Origin: Protula sp. h YS-2021 | Taxonomy: Eukaryota > Annelida > Polychaeta > Sabellida > Serpulidae | DNA length: 64,000 nt | Direction of reading: 5' to 3' | Assembly (NCBI GenBank): GCA_949752745.1 | Contig: OX457025.1 | Location: 94,553,804 to 94,617,803, forward strand | In this document: in pieces, positions 43,401-57,817 of the stretch | Position numbering within the stretch: position 1 is the first letter of the stretch | How the letters are laid out: each line of letters starts with the position of its first letter | Program-made: the position numbers and the translations under genes | The notes under the pieces: model-generated | The model's input: only the letters and a program-made list of their open reading frames with translations | Told to the model about the DNA's origin: nothing | The model's database searches: none

Positions 43401-45464
43401 ACAGTATTCCTCCAATTATGAAGCTTATGACGTAAATGACACTCAGCAAAAAAAAATGTCCTTCTGTGAGGAAACGTAGACATGGCAAGTCTCGACGCCA
43501 AAAAAGCCCCTACGAGTGCAGAGGCTTCTCCAAATGCCAGAGCAGAGCAAAATTACGCTGCCTCATTCTCGCCTTTCCTATCCTTGAAAATGAAACTCTT
43601 GAAGGCACCCATTTGCTTAAAAAGGGGTGGGGGGGGGGGGTAACTATTTTTAGGGGGGGGGGGTAACTATTTCGGGACATTTTAGAGCTTTCATTGCGGG
43701 GGAACATACGCTTTCTTTGTCTGACGTCAGAGGGTTTGAGAAACCACGAAATGTTTCTCTTTCTTCAAAAAATCAAAGCGGGCACTGGCGAAAAATCAGA
43801 CGTCAACTCTGTACTCAAGCTGTCTATCTTAAAAAGAGAATTCTTCCGCTTGTCAGCGACTCCTCATACCGCATCCCACCCTCAAGACCTTCCTTAAGTG
43901 TAATAGATATCCCGACTAAAACACGCACAAGTTGGACTTAAAAAGTAACGAAAGTGTCCATTCAGTGAAAAACACACACATAAAATTTACCAATAAAGTA
44001 TTTCAATGAGCTAAGCAATTCGGTGCGTCAGATTATAATCCTGTCCATACATCAGTAACTAGACGGAATTCCGCCTAATTTCATGGCAATTCTCACATTC
44101 TATGCATCTTTTCAGCTTTAATTTTTCGACGTCTATTCAACGTAGAGTAGATATCGGAGACAGTTTAGTTTTGGTTGTTGCGACCAAAAAAAAAAACAAA
44201 AAACAATGCATTAAAGAGGTTGGTTAGACGTTAGTCAGGCGTTGGTCACAAAATTACTACCAGAGTTAATGTTGTGGTTTAGTCCGAACACGTCACAACC
44301 TCAAATAGACGCTGGAGGAACCTTAGAATGTCTAATCCAATTTATACTTGAACATTTCAATGGAAACTGGTCTGGGAGCAGTTTTTAAAAACACATTTCA
44401 GGTAAAAATAACGCTGGCCTCAATCTGACCTTGACCTTGAAGATGAGAATCAAGAGAAACTGTTACCGCATCAGAGAAATCATATCCCCGTGCTTGCATG
44501 CCCCGAAAATCATTCTCCTATACTGGAGATGGAATTTTCTGGAAACCGTCCCAAAGAATTAAAAAAAAACAGAAAAAATCGAAAAAGCTGCAACAGTACT
44601 ACCATTTCGAAATGAAAATCCCAAATGGGAATATCTGACTGGCCCAGATATACTGTCAAAACACATGGTCATCCATCATTTCTTTTCAGACTGTTTGAAA
44701 AACTCCTGATTAATATCTTATAATAATCTACAGCAACTAAACAACACAGTTGTCACAATGATTTCACAACGAAAGCCTTCATCTAAATATAAGAATTGTG
44801 TTATTTATAGGCACTCAATTCATTAGAGAGCATCGCAATGGAACTATGTTTTTGACTTCCTGCTTACGCAAACACGAGTACACCACAGACAAGTATGCGT
44901 TTATTAACTTAGCCTTGTTTCAATATACGTTCGTTATGCTGTGAACTGTGAAATCACTCCCATATCACTTTTGTGGGTCATACTTTAGTAGTTAAGTTTT
45001 ATAGGTTTAAATCAAATTCTTTGTATAAAAACAGTAGGCTCTATTGAAAAGACCAATTCTAGAAATTAATGAAAGACCTTTACGCTATCCTGTTTTCCGT
45101 TGCTTGCACAATAAATGAACCTCAGGCATCAGACCCGCTTGTAAAATAATACCACTTTACGCTCATTAAAAGTCAGTACGCATCGTTTCGAATAAAGACT
45201 CGTATTGAACTAAGCGAGTAAGACAGAATCTAACAACTAAGAGTTACACGATTTAAAAATGTGAAAATTTTCTCAGAAGTATCGTATATAATTTGATGGC
45301 TACGAGCCTGCACAGCATTAGAATGTGCACTGTATATTATACATCTATGTAAATAATGCAAATTATGCAATTACGTAAATTATGTAAATATGCAATACAT
45401 CTATGTAAATTACGTGAAACATCATTTGGTTTGTGCGTGCGAAAATAATGTAAAATGAAGTTGT

Positions 45465-45770
45465 TAATAGGCTCTGATATGGATAGAATAGCTAGAATTT
45501 GATAGTCGTGGATAGATTCTGATGGACAGAACAGACAGAATCTGATAGTTGATTATAGATTGTGATACATATAGAACAGATAGAATCTGATAGTTTTAGA
45601 CAGGTTCTGATACAGCTAGAATAGATAGAATCTGATTGTTATTAATAGATTCTAATACAGATAGAATAGATAGAATCTGATAGCTGTTAATAGATTCTGA
45701 TTCAGAAAGAATAAACAGAATCCCATAGTTGATAATAGATTCTAAAACGGACAGAATATTTAGATTTGAT
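45465..45770. repeat. ~60-bp minisatellite
   Basis: About five units built from 'gatagaatctgatagtt' and 'atagattctgatacagatag', which are partly inverted copies of each other (gaatctgat / agattc). Confidence 0.8.
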
Positions 45771-46440
45771 AAGTATATACATACCAAAAATCATTCCTGA
45801 ATAGATCCAGACAGACAACTTACTTATATTTTATTGCATGCTAAATAATGGCAAGTTTAGTAACAATAGAAAAGTTACGCATCTCAGAGAAATGTAGTCA
45901 TTGAATTTTTAGGCTTTAGTTTAGTATTTCTAAATTAATGGAAACTCTTTTTAAAGGATTTTAATTAATTTATTATTTATTTATTATAAAATGACAAGGT
46001 TACAATTTTTCTAAACAAAACGCTGAGTACATCACTGGAATTAACGAAAGCAATATATGAAACTACGTGCAGAGGTTGCAAAAATGCAAATAGAACTGGT
46101 TTAGAGAAGAGACTAGATCTCATCAACAGCTTAACTGGATTTCAGGTTGGGCGCAAATTGAAAAAATACACGCCGGACTGCCATGTATATTTAATTATAA
46201 TAACTAGAATTGCTCAGCCAGGTTACTGGTGCTGCCTGAATCTGTCTAGTGGACAAAATGGTGAGATCTGACAGGATAATGCTTACAAAAGCACAGTTCT
46301 CACATATTGTACGTTTTCTATTTCTTCAGTATGTGAATACGTTCTAGTCATTCCAAGAAATAAATTACATTTGCAACAAAGTCGCTGAAATGTTTTATTT
46401 CATTCGTCAGTATCCAGAAGCACATGCGAAAATATACCAG

Positions 46441-49190
46441 CCTAATGACACCCAAAGGCTCCTCGTGGGTGCCTAATCACACCTCACGGCTCCTCGTGGG
46501 TGCCTAATCACACCTTAAGGCTTCTACTGGGTGCCTAATCACACCTCAGGGCTAATCGTGTGTGCCTAATCACACCTCACGGCTCCTCGTGGGTGCCTAA
46601 TCACACCTCACGGCTCCTCGTGGGTGCCTAATCACACCTCAGGGCTCCTCGTGGGTGCCTAATCACACCTCACGGCTCCTCGTGGGTGCCTAATCACCCC
46701 TTCAGGCTTCTACTGGGTGCCTAATCACACCTCAGGGCTAATCGTGGGTGCCTAATCACACCTCACGGCTCCTCGTGGGTGCCTAATCACACCTCACGGC
46801 TCCTCGTGGGTGCCTAATCACACCTCACGGCTCCTCGTGGGTGCCTAATCACACATCACGGTTCCTCGTGGGTGCCTAATCATACCTTAAGGCTTCTACT
46901 GGGTGCCTAATCACACCCCAAGGCTTCTCGTGGGTGCCTAATCATACCTTAAGGCTTCTACTGGGTGCCTAATCACACCTCACGGCTCCTCGTGGGTGCC
47001 TAATCACACCTCACGGCTCCTCGTGGGTGCCTAATCACACCTCACGGCTCCTCGTGGGTGCCTAATCACACCTCACGGCTCCTCGTGGGTGCCTAATCAT
47101 ACCTTAAGGCTTCTACTGGGTGCCTAATCACACCCCAAGGCTTCTCGTGGGTGCCTAATCATACCTTAAGGCTTCTACTGGGTGCCTAATCACACCTCAC
47201 GGCTCCTCGTGGGTGCCTAATCACACCTCACGGCTCCTCGTGGGTGCCTAATCACACCTCAGGGCTAATCGTGGGTGCCTAATCACACCTCACGGCTCCT
47301 CGTGGGTGCCTAATCACACCTCACGGCTCCTCGTGGGTGCCTAATCACACCTCAGGGCTCCTCGTGGGTGCCTAATCACACATCACGGCTCCTCGTGGGT
47401 GCCTAATCATACCTCAAGGCTTCTACTGGGTGCCTAATCACACCCCAAGGCTTCTCGTGGGTGCCTAATCACACCCCAAGGCTTCTCGTGGGTGCCTAAT
47501 CATACCTTAAGGCTTCTACTGGGTGCCTAATCACACCTCACGGCTCCTCGTGGGTGCCTAATCACACCTCACGGCTCCTCGTGGGTGCCTAATCACACCT
47601 TAAGGCTTCTACTGGGTGCCTAATCACACCCAAGGCTTCTCGTGGGTGCCTAATCACACCTCACGGCTCCTCGTGGGTGCCTAATCACACCTCACGGCTC
47701 CTCGTGGGTGCCTAATCACACCTCAGGGCTCCTCGTGGGTGCCTAATCACACCTCACGGCTCCTCGTGGGTGCCTAATCATACCTTAAGGCTTCTACTGG
47801 GTGCCTAGTCACACCCCAAGGCTTCTCGTGGGTGCCTAATCATACCTTAAGGCTTCTACTGGGTGCCTAATCACACCTCACGGCTCCTCGTGGGTGCCTA
47901 ATCACACCTCACATCTCCTCGTGGGTGCCTAATCATACCTTAAGGCTTCTACTGGGTGCCTAATCACACCCCAAGGCTTCTCATGGGTGCCTAATCATAC
48001 CTTAAGGCTTCTACTGGGTGCCTAATCACACCTCACGGCTCCTCGTGGGTGCCTAATCACAGCTTAAGACTTCTCTTGGGTGCCTAATCACACCCAAGGC
48101 TTCTCGTGGGTGCCTAATCATACCTTAAGGCTTCTACTGGGTTCCTAATCACACCCAAGGCTTCTCGTGGGTGCCTAATCACACCTCACGGCTCCTCGTG
48201 GGTGCCTAATCACACCTCACGGCTCCTCGTGGGTGCCTAATCACACCCCAAGGCTTCTCGCGGGTGCCTAATCACACCTCACGGCTCCTCGTGGGTGCCT
48301 AATCACACCTTAAGGTTTCTACTGGGTGCCTAATCACACCCCAAGGCTTCTCGCGGGTGCCTAATCACACCTTAAGGCTTCTACTGGGTGCCTAATCACA
48401 CCCCAAGGCTTCTCGTGGGTGTCTAATTACACCTGAGGACTTCTCCTGGGTGCCTAATCACACCCCAAGGCTCCTCGTGGGTGCCTAATGACACCTCACG
48501 ACTCCTCGTGGGTGCCTAATCACACCTTCAGGCTTCTACTGGGTGCCTAATCACACCTCAAGGCTTCTTGTGGGAGCCTAATGCTTTTCATGGGTCCATA
48601 ATCATACCTCAAGACTTCTCATGTGGGTCTTATTACACCTTAATGCTTTTCCTGGGTGCAAAATCACACCTCAAGGCTTCTCGTGGATGTCTTATTACAC
48701 CTCACGGCTCCTCGTGAGTGCCTAATCACACCTTAAGGCTTCTACTGGGTGCCTAATCACACCCCAAGGCTTCTCGTGGGTGTTTAATTACACCTGAAGA
48801 CTTCTCCTGGGTGCCTAATCACACCTCACGGCTCCTCGTGGGTGCCTTATCACACCTCAAAGCTTCTCGAGGGTGTCTTATCACACCTTAAGGCTTCTTG
48901 TGGGAGCCTAATAACACCTTAATGCTTTTCATGGGTCCATAATCATACCTCAAGACTTCTCATGGGTGTCTTATTACACCTTAATGCTTTTCCTGGGTGC
49001 AAAATCACACCTCAAGGCTTCTCGTGGGTGTCTTATTACACCTGAAGGCTTCTCTTGGGTGCCTAACCGCACCTCAAGGCTTCTCGTGGGTGTCTTATTA
49101 CACCTGAAGGCTTCTCTTGGGTGCCTAATCACACCTCAAGAATTCTCGTGGGTGCTTGGTCACATTTCAAGGCTTCTCGTAGACATCAAT
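46441..49190. repeat. 31-bp minisatellite, about 88 units
   Basis: Basic unit 'cctaatcacacctcacggct' followed by 'cctcgtgggtg' (31 bp; checked at 46441, 46472, 46503). Three main unit types differ in the middle: 'ctcacggctcctcgt', 'ccttaaggcttctact' and 'ccccaaggcttctcgt'. They alternate in recurring blocks. From about 48560 on, units become irregular (tcttattacacctgaaggct types). Not a CRISPR array, because there are no unique spacers. No coding role, since 31 is not a multiple of 3. Confidence 0.97.
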
Positions 49191-52100
49191 CATTCAAAGC
49201 ACCGATGCGTTTAGATCAGGCCTGACATTCTCCAGATCGAGGAAAATTTCCTACTTAGATAATTTATCTATTTATATGGCGAAAGATATTCAATCACTGC
49301 TTTTGACAAAATGATGGATAAACAAATATCATAAATAAAAATATATATTTCAGCTATTATTTTGACAGTGCTTTAGGAAAGTGTGCAATGCAAAGAGTAG
49401 CACAGCAGTAAGATATTGTTTGTTTGATTGTCGGATGAATGGTTAATTGTTGATTGTGTAAGAAACAAAGCCTCCTATTTTATTAATTATCGATTGTGCT
49501 TATGAAAACAGGGCGAACGACAGTCTGTTAAAATATCTTTTGATTTTTTAATATTTGAGATAAATTAAAGATCAGCACCACTAATATTGTTGCAAGACCT
49601 GTTTATTCTAAATGCAGACTAAGCCAGCGCATCGGCTACCCACAAAAACTTAAGACTAAGGTGTCACCATGTACTGTAAACTATAAAAATAATCAAATTA
49701 AATTCCGCTATAGTTTCTTGTGTAGGCGTTTAATAAAGTGGGATAAAAGACCTTTCCTTGCTGCTTAATTAAATAAAATATCCACAACCTACACTGGTAA
49801 TGCGACTTTCATATTTCTATTTTTAAGTAAATTATTTTCTTAAGTTGTACTGCAACTTTTGATAATAAAGATAACATTAAATAACATTAATTAAATTAAA
49901 TAGATTTAATTTAATTAGTTAATTAAATAAGATTAAATTACGACTGAATAAGATTAGCTGTGATAAAACATTTGTTGGGCTGAAGCATTCAGAATTTAAT
50001 GCCACGTCAATTCCTTTATAGATAAACCATGGAAAAGAGTTGATTTTTAAAATATACTACTTCGGGTATGGCATAGTCACCCTAAATTATTACGTTTCAC
50101 ATAACAACGACTTTTCAGGGTTTATCTGGCTCAAATCGCATCACCTTGTTTATGTTCAGCCAAACATTAAATTTGTTTGTATTGTTTCAGACTAATATGT
50201 CTTTTCTTTTCAACATATTAATAGAATTGTTTATCACTTTTATTTTGTTTGTTTTGAGGTAAAATTACTACGCAAAGACAGCGTATTTTCGCTGCCTTTA
50301 CTCCCTGCATAGTGAGCGCTCAGCACAAAGCCAAAGCTTACTGTGCGCTGTTGCAAGTACATTACACTTAAGGCCTCTTACTTTAAACACTGTGGAGGCT
50401 TTGAGGCATTGCTAAAAACTATCAATATTTCTTTTCATTAGTAAGGGTGTTTTCAAGGTCAAATCATTACGCAAAGATATATTTTGCCTTTCTTTTGCCG
50501 CTATAATCGTTTCATCTGCATTAACTTGCGGATTATCTGTGAGGTAAGACACCAGGTGAGCAAGAGCCTAATATTGGTAATGAAAATGAACTTTTCAATT
50601 GCCAAGTGTTCATTTCGCTAATAGTTTGCGAAAACGGTTCTCGGTAAATCTAAGCCCGTATTCTAGTGATTAGAGAAAAAATGCTCAGTACTAACAAACA
50701 GGACATAAAGTACAAATCTGTGGTTTAGCCTAAATGTGAAATGAGTGAAAACTAATGGGATACTGAATATAATATCATGACGCCAATGAGTCAGTAAAAA
50801 TGTCGTCTAAAACGTTTGTTCCTTATGTTTTCAAGAAAGGACATTTTTACTTAACTTTGACATTTTGAAACGTCAGAAAGGAGTTGTTACAACATCCTTC
50901 TGTAGGCGTTGCTTCTGGTCAGTTTGGTCACCGTTTTTAATAAACTGAATGTTGTTGAATTAGTGACGTCCCAACGGCTTGGTTTACATGTCGATCTAAC
51001 AACATCACTTTATGTATCATGTGTTTGACTTAATCAAGGGTCACAGCTTGCATAGCATTTCCTGGACATTCTTATGTTCAGGCCAACGTGTTCTATTCAA
51101 CAACAGTGTATAAGTGAAAATTAATATACTCTAACATCAAAGAATGACGTCATCAATTTAAAATTGCAGAGAAAATAACGGAAAACAAAAGTATAATTTA
51201 CCTGAAACGGAAGCATATTTAGAGCTGCTATGTATTTCATTATGTTTTATAATAATAATGATTATTATATAATTATTATATAATTATTATCATCATAATA
51301 ATAATAAAGGTAATAATAATATATGACGCGTAATGTATGTAATTGAAGATATTTCTAAAATAGTTTTCAACATCTCTAAATTAACTACAAATATAAAGAT
51401 ATCCGCACAGTTATTATTGTTATTGCTATTATTATTATTATTGTTATCAACAACAGCAGTAGTAGCTCTAGCAATAGGTCATAGAACATTAAGATGGATC
51501 ACGTGATGTGTAATCCTGCTACTTAATCAAGAGATATCAACGAAAAGCAAAGCAAAAACACTTCCTCTTTAACACCCGTTTTCGTTTCTTCAACGGGATT
51601 TTCTGAAGTATGCGGTTTTTAGCTTTTGGGTTTTATAAAGATGTCATTTATATTTTCGCGAGCAGTCTGAATGTATTCGCAATTGAAATACAGTTATTCA
51701 AAGCAATATGTAAAAATAGAATGCTGATGTATTAATTGTTCATGCGAAGTGCCTTGATAATGCAAAAAATCTCTGATCACGTTTCGTGACAATAAAATAT
51801 ACTAAACACGATTTACATCCTCTTAGACAAAGACCAATATCCCACCATAATGTGTGCGAAACGTTGATTCATTATGGAAGTGACCAGTGACGATTAGCAC
51901 ACAACACGTATCTCTTCACTTATTTATGACGTCACATATCTTTTAGTCCACTTTAATATAGCATAAATAAAGGGCCATAATACAACACCCAAAGACGTTG
52001 ATGACCCATAGAATAAAGAACCGAATGCTCCCCTACGCCATAAACAAACAGCAAACGTGGCGATAAATGCCAAGTCTCACTCCGGTTGACAAGAAAGGAT

Positions 52101-55100
52101 GGTATAAATCTATCGCCGTGTTCACTCTTTCTTCCCCTTCAGCGAATTTGTGACAAATAGCACAGTATAGTGGTGGTGAGACGTTATTACGCCGTCTTCA
52201 ACTATAAAAATGATTTAACATCTCATTCTGAGTCAAAATTATCCTAATATCGATAGATCGCTATCCAGAATTGGAGATAACGGAACAACTGATGGAGAAG
52301 GTATTTTGTTGTTTTTAGAGGGGTTGGGGTAATTATGTAAATATCTTGGCTCACATTTATTCCTTTGCGGATCTTGGTATAAGTCACTCTTTCGTGCTAC
52401 AATGCATAACTGCATTGTTACCCTTTTTGCCAATATATCGTGGAAATTTTGCACTTTTCAGTTTTCCCAGCAGGCTGCCACGCTACTCTTATGCTTTTAG
52501 AAGCACCTCACGCTATTGTTAACTTTTGCAGCAGTATACTGCTGTTACAATTCAGCAGCAGTAATTATGCCATATTTACGTTGAGAGACGGTTGTCACCT
52601 TATTTTAACTTTTCCAACAGTCTTGTACGCTGTGGCTTAGTACTGATCCTTTTGAGATTTTTTAACAATATGTTACACTTCGGCTAGAATTATTGCTATT
52701 ATATTGCTAATATTGCTATTGTTTATCATCAGGGTGGTATCCCTCTATCACGCGCTTTAGAAACTTCTCATGTTATATCATGTTTTCAAGTTATTATTAT
52801 GTTTTTACGTTATCATCATATTTTCACAATGGATTAGTGTTTTTACCATATTATGATCTTTGCAAGTTGCATATTTTACACCGTACGACAATAAAATGAT
52901 TTTATATGTTATAAAAATTGGCTTTACTCGTTATCATTGTGATAATTTTGGTCATAAAATTATATTTTGTGTATGTTGTTGAACAGATAAATAATCAATA
53001 GACATGCTGTTAAAGTGTTATAAGAACAAGCTTTATCATTACAACTTTTGTTGATTTGACGCAGTCATCATTGATAAAAAATAATATATATTTTAATATA
53101 TTGTTATCATATGATACGATATACTATACGATATTCGCAATATGTGTCTGGCTTAAGATTGGTTGCATCTGTGTGCTTCATAGTTTAAAAGGTTGTAACC
53201 TTGTTCCATATCTGAGGGTATAGGCTGCACGTACAGGTTGCCTTCATGCAATTGTTATAAGTATGTCAATAACACAAAATATCGCAATTAGTAAATCGAA
53301 TTTCCATCAAACATTACATATCAACTAAACAAATTTAAATGGGCGTTATTCTTCAAGCTAAGTGTTCAACCTTTGAATGTAATAAATACTGAAATATTGA
53401 TTACTCATAAATCACGTAGTAAATCTGGCATTAAAGAAATGAAAGCAAAAACATGTAATATTGACATTGTTTTATGTCAGGCTGTTGTGTTGACGTCACA
53501 AACACGCAACTCTTTTATATTACAGCATTAAAACAGCTGGTAATTGTAAAGTGGTGGTTCAAAATTAATGATTTAACAAGTTTTCTCCATCATTTGATTT
53601 GGCAACTGGAAAAAGCCTCTGAAAGCATCTTGTTTTGATGATTTTTGGTTGCAATTTTGATTCCTTGCTAGTTTTTTTTCTTAACTTTTAAGGGTCACTT
53701 CAGGGTAATTAGAGTGAATGTGAATGGCTTTCTGTCATAAACACCATGTTAGTTATCTTGTCGGTGCCCACACGAATCAGCTACAAATATATGCACTTCC
53801 ATTTCTCAATAGATTTCCTTAGCGAGAACTAATCTTCAATTTTACTTAAGTAAATATAAGTGATGTTTGGATCATTCTCCATTGTTGATCCTCAGCAGTC
53901 AATAGTCCTGACATACAATGCAAGATGTATTTGCGCTTAACGAATAAATACCTGCGATCGGAAGATGAACCAATTTCCTATATTTTTCCGCTCCAGATGA
54001 TAAAGAAAAGATCATTCCTGGAAGGAAAACATGGAGGGTATCAAAATAAGATGAAAACTTATAAATGAAAAAAAAAAATTGAAAAATATACTTTGTTCCT
54101 AAGAAATTAAAACATCGTGAAAATTCGGTTTGAACGAAAAAAATATTCTCGCTGACTACGTTTATGAAAGGCATAAGACAGACGGTCTCTGAATATTTAA
54201 TGGATCGCTCCATGTAAATTTACCCAATGTGTGTGCTTAGCTATTGAAAGCACTTGGGCAATAAGGATGAAAATAGTAAGCTTCTTAAAGCTTGTTTTGA
54301 CGGTAAGCCAATACTGATGAACACCATTTTATGCCAATATCCCATTGGGGGGAACTGCAGGCATTCAAATTTAGTACATTTCATCTGTGTAAAGCGACAT
54401 TCAAACACTCTTCTTTAAATCGCAATACGTGAAAATACAGATGCTTGTTCTTGGTTAGCTGTCTTTTTGTGGGGCTTCACGCTTACATTTGCAATTATTA
54501 ACCATTTCGTGAACTTCTACAACTTTTCTCTAGAAAAATGCAAAATAAATAAAATAATAAACATTTGTTTCAAAGCTAAAGTGTATTGGTATATGTTGCC
54601 TTGCGTGACACAACAACAGACACAAACTTTGGATTTAGCCCTTTTCACTGTTCCTGTATACGTTTCATGCAACAGGGCAACCTACAAATGGCAGAACAAA
54701 TAGTTGAGGATAAGAAGAAACCAGTGTAAAAAGTTTTTCTTCCACTTCTGTCTCCCAGAAGACCCAATATTCCTTAATATTGAACCCTGTGGCTTCAGTG
54801 AACTTCGATGAGTATCAATGACATTAATGCTTAAGTCACGATCGATGAAAGAAAGTACGTTTTGTGGAAAATGATCGGTACAAAGCGACGATTTTAACTC
54901 TGTTCCTTGATCTGCTATAAAATAGAGAAGGACAGTTTAATCGATTTCAACACAATTTGAAGTGTGTGGCACACAGCCTCAAGATTTAATTTATGTTGAC
55001 ACAAACTAAATAGATATTTACGCAGTCAAATCCGCAATCTCCATGTTAACGAAGGGTTGCTACCTTGACAGGGTATTTGGAACTGCATTCTGTGTTTCTG

Positions 55101-55840
55101 CATGTCGTAACTTTAATGCAACCCATCCGTTGTCTCAAATGTCTATTGCATTATGTCTATACTGTCTACATGTCTACAATGTTCAGCTGGTACTTTATCT
55201 GTAATTCTAGTCACATACTACCACTTTTTCTCCTGGTGCTTTTGCAGTGTTCATTTTATTAATTCTATTTTTCATTCATAATATGCTTTAGAAGTTATTA
55301 TAGCTAGAGATCTTGAACTAGCAAATTGACAACTATATAACTATTCCAAACATCCAAATGTCTAAATAATGGAGCTTTTCAATGCATTTCCTAACTACAA
55401 CACTTGAACGTTGTTACAGTAAAGTACATGGCAAACTTTGTCACTCAAATTATACTCAGATGTATTAAATATCTATGTTTTCAAAAAAAGGATGAATAGT
55501 TATATGGACAATTTGATTTTCAGCATTTTTAACTTTAATGCACAGATCGTGTATATGTGCTTATTTTGTACAGCATCTTAAAAATGATAAAAAGGCATTT
55601 TAGCACTTTTTCAAACTACAGGAGAGAAACATTAGGTGTTTTAGCTAACAGTTCGTACCCTATGTGCACTTCAGACCTAAATTATACTGATTCCGGCTTC
55701 AGAGAAAGCCAGTTGAATAAGATAATTGATTAAAATCTAACATTTTTGGGGTTTTGTGGAATAGATTTCAGTGGAAAAGAAACGTATCACAACACATAGG
55801 TTGATCCCTGGCACCTTAAAGTGTCTGTTCTGAGAATCAG
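49191..55840. other. Non-coding AT-rich region
   Basis: No exon, RNA gene or element supported over 6.6 kb. There is an ATAATA-rich stretch at 51250-51320, an AGATATCT-like cluster at 51340-51410, and a pair of similar segments around 50260 and 50450 ('aaaattactacgcaaagaca' / 'aaatcattacgcaaagatat'). Confidence 0.5.
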
Positions 55841-55844
55841 CTAT

Positions 55845-56260
55845 CAGCAGAGTCGTGACTCGTTGTGTCTGTTGCAGAATATTGCTCTTGAATGTATTTA
55901 AACATCCGATGATTGTGCTTCACGACACATAACTTGACCTCTGCCGCTTCAGTCGTCTACTGTGAGGACCAACTTTTTGCAGCGTCGTGACTCGTTACTT
56001 GTGTCTCTTTAGTAAAATATTGCTCTTGAATGCATTTAAACACCCGATGAGTGTGCTTCACGACACATAACTTCACCGCTGCCACTTCAGTCGTCTGCTA
56101 TGAGAACCAGGTTTTAGCAGCGTCGTGACTCGCTTTCTCTGGTCTCTGTTGTAGAATATTGCTCTTGAATGTATTTAAACATTTGACTATTATTGCGTAT
56201 CTAACGTGCCCACTTCAAAGTGCCTGCTCTGAGAACCATATTTTAGCAACACCATCTCAC
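55845..56260. repeat. ~135-bp tandem repeat, three to four units
   Basis: 'cgtcgtgactcg' recurs at about 55850, 55983 and 56121, each followed by 'aatattgctcttgaatg[tc]atttaaac' and 'cttcacgacacataact'. The last unit is partial. Confidence 0.85.
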
Positions 56261-56504
56261 AGAAACAGTGAGACCCCAAGAAAGACACAAAAATATTGCT
56301 GCTAGTAAACAGAAGAAAATAACAATACGACTCAGGAAAACTAAACTCAGAGCTTAAGGATTTAAATAATCTGGAAGTATCACATTTAACAACAGGCAAG
56401 TGACAGGAAATGGTACTGCAGAGACAAGATAAAAGAGTCGCGGATGTTTTGGGCTACTTTTGAACGCTTCAGCCCAATTTTTTAAATTAGACTTTTTTTG
56501 TTCC

Positions 56505-56790
56505 TAAATGGTCCCATACAGAAGTGGCGTGCCCTACTGGTGCCCTGAACGGTCTCACACGGTAGCGGTGCTGACTCTAGCATTATATAATCAGTTATTT
56601 TGAATTAATGTTAGGTTTTTGTACTTAAAACCTTCAACACACATAAAATGAAGACAACGTCCACGACTCAACACAAAGGCCGTTTTGAGCACCAGCTGGC
56701 AGCACCGCCTCCATGTGAGACCGTGTGGGCACCAGTATGCAACGCCACGTCTGTATGGGACCATTTTGAGTACCAGTCGACCACTTCTGT
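56505..56790. repeat. Inverted repeat with tandem ~45-bp units
   Basis: The left arm (about 56512-56575, 'cccatacagaagtggcgtgc' onward) is the reverse complement of sequence at about 56690-56760 ('gcaccgcctccatgtgagac' onward). The right side also contains two to three tandem variants of 'gcaccag..gcaacgccacgtctgtatgg'. Confidence 0.65.
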
Positions 56791-57009
56791 ATGGAAGCAC
56801 GACTAGGTAGTCGTCGCACCTACTACCGAGTTGCCTTCAATGACGCATTATGTATGCTCCAACAATGTCAAAGTGCCACGTTGCGAAATGAACTGTATCG
56901 AACATTTGATGGATATCTTCGAACAAAGTGTTCACGAGCACATAGTCTCAATCCGAAACGCAGGAAGTGTTATGTCATGCATTGATTGACGAATGGTACC
57001 GGATAAAAC

Positions 57010-57210
57010 TGCACGAAATCAGTGGGTTACTGTTGATCATCCCCAGAAAGGTTGATGCGCCTATAAACGTATCGACATGCTGTTATGCGCTGGATTGTTC
57101 AGGCATTGGACTAGATACAAATGAACCGAAATAATGGGTTCATCTCTATCATTCCCCAGGCAGGTCGATGCCCCTATAAACGCACCAACATGCTCTCACG
57201 CGCTATATTT
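57010..57210. repeat. Diverged ~110-bp tandem duplication
   Basis: 'atgggttcatctctatcatt' and 'gtgggttactgttgatcatc' lead two units that share 'ccccag', 'ggt[tc]gatgc', 'cctataaacg' and 'acatgct'. Confidence 0.65.
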
Positions 57211-57817
57211 TTCATTTCAAATGTTTTCAATTCAAACTTTGCAAGAAGAAAATAAGATATAAGCAAGACATTCTGTACAGTTGTGTCTACAGAAGATGCC
57301 ACAACATAAGAGACTTGTTGCATTAACTTAAGTACAGCAGTTTACATGATTATTTTTCCTTTTAACTGTTGTGTTTTACTTGCATTAACTATGTTATATG
57401 TGTGTTTTAAAGCCCTAGGAGCAACATACATCTAAGATTATGATTGCTAATGTACTGTGCATTAATGTCTGTCTCTTATTACATTTGATTTCACATTTTC
57501 AATTCTATATCGCGCACTGGGAGCAGAAAATTATTTCTGTTAGTCATGCTCATGCATTATTTACACGGAGGTAAAAGTCTTATGTTACCGGCTTGTTGGT
57601 ATTATGGAAACATCAAAACGGCTCCTGTCTCGACCACATCATTTTGGAATAAGCCGATTCGCACTTTCGGGTCTTTCCGGTGGAGGTGTCATTTCGAACG
57701 CAAATGTTTTGGGATCAATTATAAAGAAATGATAAGGAAATACATCAAAATTCCAATTTTCTTTCAACATGCACACTTTCAAATTTATAAAGCCATCATA
57801 AGATCTCTTAAAAACTA

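Larger units (their letters stand above)
43291..46440. other. Upstream non-coding region
   Basis: No exon supported. Contains an AGATATCT cluster (43320-43400), G-runs (43627-43665), an ACGT-word repeat (44130-44300) and a ~60-bp minisatellite (45465-45770). Confidence 0.5.

Noticed and set aside
46441..49190. CRISPR-like array
   Set aside because: Units are contiguous 31-bp minisatellite repeats without unique spacers, in eukaryotic DNA.
53899..54213. 104-residue minus-strand open frame
   Set aside because: Phe-rich low-complexity product in AT-rich DNA, no motif or splice evidence.
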